From Ampullaceana balthica (lineage: Eukaryota; Mollusca; Gastropoda; Lymnaeidae): DNA of 64,000 nt. The translations under genes were made by a program, and so were the position numbers. Positions within the stretch are counted from its first letter, which is position 1. Each line of letters opens with the position of its first letter. The notes under the pieces were generated by a model. That model was not told the origin of the DNA. It saw only the letters and a list, made by a program, of their open reading frames with translations, and did not search any database. The stretch is from contig CALYLW010001376.1 of assembly GCA_944989445.1 (NCBI GenBank), forward strand, positions 62,001-126,000, given 5' to 3'. Below, piece after piece: positions 1 to 11,200 of the stretch.

Positions 1-40
1 GCTCTATATATTTAAATATGTGCACTTAAAAATAGATCAA

Positions 41-135
41 TAAACAAACAGATAGGCATATAGATAAATAAACAAACAGACAGACAGACAGACACATAGA
101 CCAACAGATAGACAGACAGACAAACTGATAGAATG
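41..135. repeat. Imperfect CAGA/GATA microsatellite
   Basis: Runs of caga, ataa and gata tetranucleotides, interrupted. Confidence 0.85.
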
Positions 136-157
136 CCTTATAGTAAATATCATTGAG

Positions 158-588
158 AACTCTGTGATTATGTAAACTCTGTGATTATGTAAACTCTGTG
201 ATTATGTAAACTCTCTGATTATGTAAACTCTGTGATTATGTAAACTCTGTGCTTATGTAAACTCTGTGCTTATGTAAACTCTGTGATTATGTAAACTCTG
301 TGATTATGTAAACTCTGTGATTATGTAAACTCTGTGATTATGTAAACTCTCTGATTATGTAAACTATGTGATTATGTAAACTCTGTGATTATGTAAACTC
401 TGTGATAATGTAAACTCTGTGATTATGTAAACTCTGTGATTATGTAAACTCTGTGATTATGTAAACTCTGTGATTAGTAAACTCTGTGATTATGTAAACT
501 CTGTGATTATGTTAACTCTGTGATTATGTAAACTCTGTGATTATGTAAACTCTGTGATTATGTAAACTCCGTGATTATGTAAACTCTG
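158..588. repeat. 17-bp minisatellite
   Basis: About 25 head-to-tail copies of aactctgtgattatgta with a few substitutions and one deletion (gattagtaa near 473). Confidence 0.97.
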
Positions 589-645
589 TTGTTTTTATTT
601 CCTTGGTGTAATTATTGTCATCGTGGCTTGTTTAGAAAAAAATCT

Positions 646-816
646 AGAGGCGTTACTAATGTGTTGCGTGGGGTGCGGATCGCACCGGGTGACCTCATCA
701 CAAGGGGTGACACAAAAGGGTAACATTCTGTATGCCTCGTCATTTGGCACTGACAGACTCGGAGCAGGTCTATGGAGTAAGTTGTAGGGGGTAACACCAT
801 CCCTAATGACGCCTCT
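646..816 (-). mobile_element. MITE, CAGAGGCGTCACTA family, copy 1
   Basis: Inverted ends AGAGGCGTTA and TGACGCCTCT. The interior (GGTGTCACCC, GCGGTCCGCA-like blocks) matches in reverse the copies at 1724 and 17864. No coding capacity. A non-autonomous DNA transposon is the best reading. Confidence 0.75.
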
Positions 817-1723
817 GAGAAAAAAAAATGTCATGTCTTACAAAAATAATTAACTAAATCCTTCCCCTGTGTTCATTGTCGAGCATACGTAATAAAATTG
901 TCAATTATAACCACTTAGTATTCAAAACAAGGCATGGATATTCACGCAATATTCAAACACACTTTAGTTAAAAACCAATTTTAAATAAACCTATCCATTG
1001 ATATGGAACTTTGATTTGACCCTTACGAAAGTCAGTTTTAAAGTTCAATTTAAAAAAAGGGAGGCGTTATACGGAGATTTCTCTTTTTTTAAACAAACAA
1101 AATTTCCGTTATAATTTAGTATATATGTACCTGTCATAGCTTAAAATTTATTTCGAAAAGATTTATGATTTTAAAATTAATTTGGTAAAAGCAAAGAGAA
1201 CGGTGCGCTCTATAAATCGCATTTTTTTGTTGCTATATTAAATTTGTTGAGGATCTCTACTGGACTACTTGGATTTCACCGAAGCTAAGAGTGTTTTTTA
1301 AAAATATTTTTTATTATTATTATTTCGTTTTATTCGTTTCATTTGTGTACTATTTGTCCGTTGAGGAAGGCTCTTTGCCGAAACGTTCGCTGTTGTGTTA
1401 CGTCCTGTCATGCCTACTAATACCCTGTTTTTATATTATAAATTTACCTATTTAAAAGCCTGATTGCAGTCTCACCCCCATTACTTTATTCACTTGATAC
1501 TTAGAGTTCAAGAATCTAATGCCCTAACCGTGAGACCACAGAAGCTCATGAATCGTATGAATTTTTAAAAATCTTATATCAAATCGGCAAGTAGTCACAT
1601 GACCAGCCAAAAACATTTGCGTATGACGCTAAGAATCATGGGAAATATCTGTCTATAATGTCCAGCGTTATACGGAGATATCTCCGAATAATCACTTCGT
1701 TTAAAAAATGTTTATGGTTAATG
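817..1723. other. AT-rich non-coding stretch upstream of the first visible exon
   Basis: No exon recognised. A GGCTCTTTGCC hairpin followed by gaaacg (about 1370-1388) and the later aaaagcctgattgcagtctc (about 1454-1474) recall transposon UTR motifs; the second motif recurs near 54394. gcgttatacggagat occurs at about 1065 and about 1665 in the same orientation. Confidence 0.5.
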
Positions 1724-1972
1724 CAGAGGCCTCACTAGGCTCGGTGTCACCCATTGCGGTAGCTCATGGTGTCACACATTGCGGTAGCTCATGGTGTCAC
1801 ACATTGCGGTAGCTCATGGTGTCATCCCCTCACGACTCACCCTATGTACCTGCTCCGAGTCTGCTACTGCCATATAACGGGAAAATACAGAATTCTATAA
1901 TTTGGTGTCACCCCTTGTGATGGCGTCGCCCGGTGCGGTCCGCACGCCCCGCACCCTCTAGCGACGCCTCTG
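1724..1972 (+). mobile_element. hAT-like MITE, CAGAGGCGTCACTA family, copy 2
   Basis: Ends CAGAGGC..CACTAGG and CTAGCGACGCCTCTG are inverted repeats. Flanks ggttaatg and tgttaatg are an 8-bp target-site duplication (7/8), as expected for hAT transposition. The interior holds a ~27-bp direct triplication of a gtagctcatggtgtcac unit. Confidence 0.8.
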
Positions 1973-2047
1973 TGTTAATGATTTTATGCTAGAACAATAG
2001 AAACCGAATTTAAAATGTGACGATTAAATGTTTTGTTTCGTTGTCAG

Positions 2048-2260
2048 AGCCTGATCCCAACAAAATTTTGTCAGTCGTGGGCGTGGACTTACAGGTGTCA
2101 ATCAACGCCAAGGACCACCACACAAGTGACTATGAAATCTGCAAGTCAAAGGCGTCACCCAAGCTGGTTGTGAGGCGGGGCCAAGCCTTCACGATCTCAG
2201 TGGAATTCTCCAAGGAATACGATTCACAAACAGACGACCTGAGGCTTGTGTTTGAGGCTG
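2048..2260 (+). CDS. TGM: Transglutaminase exon a (N-terminal domain)
   Basis: Acceptor ttgtcag|AG. Encodes the first beta-sandwich strands, including [16 protein letters not shown] and LVVRRGQAF, and ends in DLRLVFEAG. It begins in phase with two bases of a split codon and leaves one base (G). The donor G|GTAGGTAT is the first of dozens of near-identical donors, because the exon end and donor are tandemly repeated downstream. Confidence 0.9.
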
Positions 2261-5200
2261 GTAGGTATAACGTGTTTGAGGCTGGTGGATATAAAGTGTT
2301 TGAGGCTGGTGGATATAAAGTGTTTGAGGCTGGTAGATGTAAAGTGTTTGAGGCTGGTAGGTGTAAAGTGTTTGAGGCTGGTAGGTGTAAAGTGTTTGAG
2401 GCTGGTAGGTGTAAATTGTTTGAGGCTGGTAGTTATAAGTGTTCGAGGCTGGTGGATATAAAGTGTTTGAGGCTGGTGGATATAAAGTGTTTGAGGCTGG
2501 TAGGTATAACGTGTTTGAGGCTGTGTTTGAGCTGGTAGGTATAACGTATTTGAGGCTGGTAGGTATAACGTGTTCGAGGCTGGTAGGTATAAAGTGTTTG
2601 AAGCTGGTAGGTATAACGTGTTTGAGGCTGGTAGGTATAACGTGTTTGAGGCTGGTAGGTATAACGTGTTTGAGGCTGGTAGGTATAACGTGTTTGAGGC
2701 TGGTAGGTATAAAGTGCTTGAGGCTGGTAGGTATAACGTGTTTGAGGCTGGTAGGTATAACGTGTTTGAGGCTGGTAGGTATAAAGTGTTTGAGGCTGGT
2801 AGATATAAAGTGTTTTCGGCTGGTAGGTATAACGTGTTTGAGGCTGGTAAGTATAACGTGTTTGAGGCTGGTAGGTATAACGTGTTTGAGGCTGGTAGGT
2901 ATACGTCTAACGTGTTTTAGGCTGGTAGGTATAACGTGTTTGAGGCTGGTAGGTATAACGTCTAACGTGTTTTAGGCTGGTAGGTATAACGTGTTTGAGG
3001 CTGGTAGGTGTATAACGTGTTTGAGGCTGGTAGGTATAACGTGTTTGAGGCTGGTAGGTATAACGTGTTTGAGGCTGGTAGGTATAACGTGTTTGAGGCT
3101 GGTAGGTATAACGTGTTTGAGGCTGGTAGGTATAACGTGTTTGAGGCTGGTAGGTATAACGTGTTTGAGGCTGGTAGGTATAACGTGTTTGAGGCTGGTA
3201 GGTATAACGTGTTTGAGGAAACTGTTTGAGGTAGGTATAACGTGTTTGAGGCTGGTAGGTATAAAGTGTTTGAGGCTGGTAGGTATAACGTGTTTGAGGC
3301 TGGTAGGTATAACGTGTTTGAGGCTGGTAGGTATAACGTGTTTGAGGCTGGTAGGTATAAAGTGTTTGAGGCTGGTAGGCATAAAGTGTTTGAGGCTGGT
3401 AGGTATAACGTGTTTGATGCAGCTATAATTAAACTGCGTTTTAGGGTGGTAGGTATGAAGCTTTTGAGGCTAAGTATTAAGTGTTAGAGGCAGTTAATTA
3501 ACCTGTCTTTGAGGTGGATAGGTATATTGTGGGTATATTGTGGTTATATTGTGGGACATTGTGGGTATATTGTATCTGTTGGGTGGTTGTTTCTTCTATA
3601 AACACAAGGAAAACTTCTGCTAAACGTTTTACCATTAGGTGATGGGGAAAAAAGGAAATTTCTTTGGTTCGTTTCATTTAAGACGAAAATACAGTATTAC
3701 GAACTGACGTGCTTTGAAATGTTAGCAAATAATATAATAGGGTGATGGGGAAAGGGGGGGGGATGTGTGTCAGTCCTTCCGCTACTTCGATCGACAGTTT
3801 TCCCCCTTGAAATTGAGAATTCGCATTTTTTATGTTTAAAATGAATTTTATCCAATAATCTAGTAATATTTAATGACTTTTTTAAAAATGTTTTTTTTTA
3901 CTTTAAACATTTTTCTCTTTTTTTTTGCTCCACTATAACAATTATAACATGTTTTTAAAAATGCGTTAACCAAATAGCAGGAAAAAACAACAACTGGTTT
4001 TTCTTTTCCAATCTCAACTTTGGAAAACCCATTTCGTTCCTGATATAAGTTAGTTTGACTCAGTGGCGTAGCTAGAACTTTTGCCGCCCGGGGCGGTCTC
4101 CAATTTGCCTCCCTTTTTAGGAGCCGTCCATAAATGACGTCACGAACCTGGGGGGGGGGTGTGGTCAGACATTTGTGGAATGGGGGGGGGGTGTGACGTC
4201 ACGTCAAAACGTGCAAATTTAAATACCAATCTCCACTTAACTATTTGATTACTGACACTTTATTTAATGACGTGTATGTAAAATCCATGTTACCATATTA
4301 GAGTGCAGCTTTACACTAAAAACATACTTAAATGACAAAAATATGATTTTAAACATGCTCATTTTCAAACACAAAATACGGCTTTTATGGGGGATCGGGG
4401 GGGGGGCAAAGCTTTGTGATGTCTTATTGAATAAGAGGTCTAAGTTTTTGTGACGAGGGGGGGGGGTGAAAAATCAGTCAAAATCGCGTCACGTCATTTA
4501 TGGACAACCAGTTTGTCGATTATAGTATGGTTTTTATAAATTAATAAACATGAATAAACAATTGTAATGGAAACGAAGTAAAGGTGGGGAACATTTTTAC
4601 CATTGCATGCCATATTTATGTAAGCAGTAATAAAAGAGGCCGCATAAGATTATATACCTATAAAAAAATTTATAAAATACAAGATACTTTTTTTAAAGGC
4701 CACAAGAAAGTTACTGAGGTAGCAGGTCATGAGACAAAACATATTTCAAATTTACCACACACAAAAAATACCAATCTCTTCTATTTTGTATTTATAAAAA
4801 AAAATTTTTTATTATTTACAAACAAAGAAATTGTATACATTAGTATGTAAATATATTTATACATTTACTTTCCTAACTTTCATAATAGAAAAATCGTGTA
4901 TTATGCAATCAAAATTAAAATTGTCTGCAATATCATGTTCTATGGACTATGGACAGTATTGCAAGATTTTGTTGTCTTTAATCGCTCATTGTGGAACGAC
5001 GATAATTTTTTATCAACTTCAGTTTGGAGAAGCTCCTTTCATAACTAGCGACACTCATAGCAATAGTTGAAAAAATTCATAGCAAAATACAATGTTGGGT
5101 ACAGAATTTTCCAATCTATACTGTTGAATAAATTTTAATAGATCAAGGAGGCCTTTTCCCGCGTTTTTCTAACATAATGCCTTTTCTTGTAGTGTAGGTA

Positions 5201-8200
5201 ATTTTTTTGACATCAGTTTTTTCATGTTTCCTTCCCAATGATATATTTTCTTTCTATCAACATCAAATAAATTTTGTTGTATAATATTTCTATCCTCGTT
5301 CAGGAGACAGCCCGGCAGCCAACAAAGGAACAAGTGTGGACTTTATTCTGTCGCACGACGATAAGCCGAAAGAATGGGGAGCGAAAATACAGTCACAGAA
5401 GGTGATTTGAAATTACTGTCACAAAATTGTGTCCGGTATGCGGTCAGAAAAGTGTACCACAAAATAAAGTCTAGAAAAATACGGAGACAAAAATTGATCT
5501 AAGTACTGTCACGGAAGTTTAAATTAAAAATTTTGTGACCAAAAATCGTTTGATATTCCTAGGTCCCTGGCACTACAGCTTTCGTTGTTTTTGATATCAC
5601 TTAGGTCCCTGGCACGAGGGCTTTCGTTGGCTTTGATATCACTTAGGTCCCTGGTACTAGAGCTTTCGTTGGCTTTGATATCACTTAGGTCCCTGGCACT
5701 GGAGCTTTCGTTGGCTTTGATATCACTTAGGTCCCTGGCACTGGAGCTTTCGTTGGCTTTGATATATCTTAGGTCCCTGGCACTGGAGCTTTCGTTGGCT
5801 TTGATATCTCTTAGGTCCCTGGCACTAGAGCTTTCGTTGGCTTTGATATCACTTAGGTCCCTGGCACTAGAGCTTTCGGTGGCTTTGATATCTCTTAGGT
5901 CCCTGGCACGAGGGCTTTCGTTGGCTTTGATATCACTTAGGTCCCTGGCACTAGAGCTTTCGGTGGCTTTGATATCACTTAGGTCCCTGGCACTAGAGCT
6001 TTCGGTGGCTTTGATATCACTTAGGTCCCTGGCACTAGAGCTTTCGGTGGCTTTGATATCACTTAGGTCCCTGGCACTAGAGCTTTCGTTGGCTTTGATA
6101 TCTTTCCACATTCGTCATCCTTCCTCAACCAGCCGATTAAAATATGATTCCTTTAATGCAGGGATATTGCTATTGCAAGGTTTTTACCCTCTAGGTTTAT
6201 TAGTGTATTTAAAAATCTATATGTAAATTTTACATATTCATAAATCTTAGGCGGTCGGATAGAGTGCAGACAACTCAGAGTCCACCCCTGGGTGCACAGA
6301 ATCATAGCCCCCCTCCCTAAAGTCACAGAATCATAGTCCACCCCTGGGTGCACAAAATCAGAGTACGCCCTAGGGTACACAGAATCATAGTCTCATCTTG
6401 TCCAGTTGCCTTGGCGGAACTTAAAGAATCTCACCGGACATGTATACCATTCGGCTGGGGTGCTAGTGAACGCTACTTCACATGCCCCATAGTCCGTCAT
6501 GGACTGGAAAGGTGGTTATTATTATTATTATTATTGGGGTGCTAGAGTTCTTGGCACCCCGGGTGGCAATCAATCGCCCACCGCTTCTTAATGATAACCA
6601 TAATGCATGCGAAAATAAACATAAATCTAGTCTACATAAACTATATGAAGTGAATTGAAAATGCCCCAGCGGGCACATCACCCACCCGCCCTCCATTTCC
6701 CTAGACCCTTAACCCCCTTCTATCAACCTGCCATTCCATCTGTTCCATCCCAGGGCAACTCTCTGATCGTCACCGTGTTCACGCCGCCCACGTGTTTTGT
6801 TGGGAAGTGGAACCTGAAGATAGACGTGGTCAAGAAAGACGACACGTCGGTGAACATCTACAGATATCAACACCAAGACGCCATCTACATCCTGTTCAAC
6901 CCCTGGTGTAAAGGTTTGTCTCCCTTGAGTACATGTCTCATTAACTGGGTTTTTTTTATTTAAGGAACAAAATTTTGTTTAAGTTTTAGAAATGTTGGCG
7001 GATGATTAATCCTTATTTTTTAATAATTCTTCAGTACTTGAGTTATTTTTGATATTAATCTTCTCCTTGGTGTGTGAGTGCGCATGCGTGAACATGAGCT
7101 GGTGTCGTGATGAATAATTACACGCTTTGATGGTTCCATTTAAACAAATCACTTGTCTGACATAGGAGGATTCACATTCATAATGAATCAAGAACAACTC
7201 TCTTACTTACATAACTCTCTTACTGGGGACGCGGTGGTCGAGTGGCAGCGCACTGGACTGTCGTACCGATGGTCACGGGTTCGAATCCGTGTGAAGGCAA
7301 GGGTTTGTTCCCGGCGCCTAGGGCGTCCCTGAGTCACCCCGGTCCGAATGGGTACCTAACACTACACGTAGTTAGGCGGCTGGGTAATGCGTAGAACCCA
7401 CAAAGCCGTGGCCTGTGAATGCTGCATCACTTGCCAACAGATCATCTGTCATGGTCTGTGGACGCAACTATCTTCTGCATAGAAAGGAGCGTCTGTATTG
7501 ATAGGATAGGATGTATAAAAAATCAAGAACAACTCTCTTACTTACATAACTCTCTTACATTATAAAAAAATCAAGAACAACTCTCTTACTTACATAACTC
7601 TCTTACATGTATAAAAAATCAAGAACAACTCTCTTACTTACATAACTCTCTTACATGTATAAAAAATCAAGAACAACTCTCTTACTTACATAACTCTCTT
7701 ACATGTATAAAAAATCAAGAACAACTCTCTTACTTACATAACTCTCTTACATGTATACAATATTCCATTCCAATAATGCAAGACTAATTCTCTTACGTAC
7801 ATCATAATCAAAACGTGCCTCTTTTACATACATTTGAAGCTATGAGTAGCTCTCTTACATACATAATAGTTCAAGAGAAACTCCCTTACATACAAATATT
7901 TGTGTTGTTTGGAATCTGCGGGGTAGGGGAGGACTTTTTAAAGATCCCATTCATGAAAAGTTTTCGATTCCTACAACTCATCTGCCGTTGTCTATCTGTT
8001 AACCGTGCCCATGTTGTGTATTTCATACTATATTGGGTCGACAAATTAGGGCTATGTTATAAGTTCATTATGCATGTACACATTCCAACAGATGACGATG
8101 TCTACTTGGAGGATGCACGGCAACTTGGTGAGTACATTCTTAATGAAAAGGGCGGTATCTACAGCGGCAGTGCCAGCAGCATATCATACAAGTCATGGAA

Positions 8201-11200
8201 CTTTGGTCAGGTACCGTATATACTCGCTTAAAGTTATTAATTTTTTTTTAAAAAGGGAAACTATTTTGATTTAACATATTTCACTTTTTTTTCAGTTGCT
8301 ACTATTTCTAGTATCCCGCTGTAGTATGTATGATCCCAATCATAAATTTATACGATTTTATGTTGTTTTTTTTACCATTCAAAATTTATAAGACTCTTAG
8401 TATTTGGATACCAAGAAAGTTATTGGTATATACTTAGAAATGCATGAGAACAAATTTTTTATGACTTTCTGACCTGCTCATTCAGTTTTGTTTTCCAGGA
8501 ACCAAAAAAAAATAATAATTGTATTTTCCATTTTTTTAATTTTTTATTTTAATCTCTTTCTACTGCATTGAAAGAGTCATATGTCATTGTATTCAATCAT
8601 ATTTCATTATATACCATAGTTAAAATAAAGGTACATGTCTTTAAACATCAATATTCATTTAAAAAGAAAAAAAAACATATCTTATTTCTTAGTTCGAGTC
8701 ATGCGTGCTGGACTGCGCCATGTACCTACTGGACGCATCTAACCTCAGCTGGTCTCATCGGGGAAATCCCGTTCTGATCGTCAGGAAACTGTCTGCTTTG
8801 GTATGTGGTCAGGGGTTTCTTTTGAGCTGTTTTGTAACTGTAACTGGCGTCGTGCCCGCAGGCTCACTTTTAGCCTAACAAACATTCCATTGACACATCG
8901 TTAATGTGATCGCGTGTCTAGTCTTGGTCCTGTTATTAAATCCACTCCCATTTAGTACCACTCAAACACGTCATACGATCGTTATTTAAACTCTTGTATT
9001 ACAGCCGCCTATAAGGAAATTTTTAAACACGGCAGGGGCGTGCATGAATAATACAATGAATGTATCGGCGAAAAGCCTTCCTCGGTGAACAAACATAAAC
9101 AAAACAAAACATTTTTTTTTAAAACTACTATGTGCAATTTGCAATCCAAGTCGACATCAAAAATAATGTGGCCTGTAGAATCTGAGGTTTTTTTTTCTCA
9201 GTCACCATCTTCATCTGTTGTTAGGGCTTTGGGCAAAGGGGCATTTGGCCGTGGTTCCTTGACTTGCACGACTTCATCACGGGCATATCGTAAATCTATG
9301 TCATGTGTGTACATCACGTGTATGTTATAACTATGTTATTAAAATGCAATGTAAAGTCTATGTCTGTGTGTTCATCATGTGTATGTCTATGTGTATGTCT
9401 ATGTGTATATTATGTATGTCTATGTGTACATCATTTATGTCTATGTGTACATCATTTATGTCTATGTCATTTATGTCTATGTGTACATCACGCATGTCTA
9501 TGTGTACAGGTCAATGAATCAGACGACGACGGTGTGCTGGCAGGTAACTGGTCAAGCAGCTATGCGGGGGGACGGTCCCCACTGTCGTGGACCGGCTCCT
9601 CCGCCATTCTAGAGAAGTACTGGAAGACGAAGAGTCCGGTCAAGTATGGTCAGTGCTGGGTCTTCTCAGGCCTGTCAACGACACGTGAGTGGTTTGTTGT
9701 TGTCTGCAGTCTCTTGTTTGTTGGCATTCACCTCACCCTTACCCAGAACATCAGTCCCCGCCTACGGAAAAATATAACAAACACCAAGAAGCCGATGAAG
9801 GCACCGTGGTCGAACGGCATGCGCGCTTGGCTGGCGAACCGAGAACGCGGGTTCGAGTCTCTGTGAAGGCAAGGACTTGTTCCCGTGGCCAAGGGTGTCC
9901 ATGAGTCCACCCGGGTACCTGACGCTAGTTAGGAGGAAAAGGCGGCTGGAAATTGTGCCACACTATCCCCACGTAGCTGTGGCTGGCGAACGCTTTCTTG
10001 GACCAGCATGGTCTGTGCATTCTTACAGGAACGGAGGACGCAACAATCCATAATGTTGAGGGGGAAAAAAGGCACTGTATGCTTTCTATTTTTATTTAGC
10101 TTTGCTATTTAATGACTGAAATTTATTAATAGAAATCTCCGCGTTATTCTTCGGTTAGACCAGTGTTTCTCAAATAGTGGGGCGCGCACCCCAGGGGGGG
10201 CGAGGCTCCGTAAAGGGGGGCTCCTTTGACCGTTATGCAGACTTATAACAATTTTATAGACAAATGATACTATTTACAGTCGCGTGCGCGAAATGTTTTC
10301 TTTCTTCCAAAAAGGGGGGGGGTGACAGAAAATAATTGAGAAACACTGGGTTAGACTAATTTAGATATCAATCAAATATCCGGGTATTCTGCTAGGGATT
10401 ATCTCAACAGATGCTCGTTAGTTCTACGCTAATTTGAGTCACCTTAGTGGACCTGACGATGACAAAAATGTAATAGAGATATAAAACTAAAATGCTACCT
10501 CACTTTGGTGAGACCTGTACTAGAATATGCATCTTCTGTATGGGACCCATCCACCAAAGAAAACATTGATAAACTAGAGCAAATTCAAAAAAAGAGCTGC
10601 CAGATTCATTACTGGAGAATATTCAAAACTGACAAGAATAACACCATTAGTTAAATCATTAAACCTTGAAACACTAGAGGATAGAAGAACCAAGAGCAAA
10701 GTAGTAATCATACATAAAGCAATTAATTCTAATTTAGAAATACAACACAAAGATAACTTAATACAACCCTCAGATAGACATAAGGATAAAAACACATTTC
10801 TTATTCCGTATGCAAGAACAAACACATACAAGTTTTCCTTCTTCCCGTCCGGAATTCGGGCGTGGAATGGGTTGCCTGAAGAATCCAGGAAAACCAACAC
10901 TTTATCAACATTTAAATCTCTAATAAAAATGCAGGACTAAACACAAACCATAGATAAGCGTAGGGCGCAATAATCTTCTGTATAGAAGGAGCGTCTGTAA
11001 ACAGATAAGATAAGATAAAAACTTGTTTACAACATTATTCAAATGAAAATTTGCCAATGCGTTGTTACTTATATATTTATGCCGTGAATCATGGTTTTAC
11101 TGGGGAAAAAACTTTGTCTAAAAATAGTAACATTACATAATGAGATCTGATGTTTTCCAGTCTGAGACTGAAGAACCCTATGCTGAAATAATAAAATACA

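Noticed and set aside
158..588. CRISPR-like array
   Set aside because: The repeats are head to tail with no unique spacers; the genome is eukaryotic. The same applies to every other array here.
5524..6226. [15 protein letters not shown] and [17 protein letters not shown] repeat proteins
   Set aside because: Opposite-strand readings of the same 42-bp intronic array.
7225..7300. Functional tRNA gene
   Set aside because: A- and B-box are present, but the sequence continues into the SINE body and tail and recurs at many loci, so it is a SINE head.
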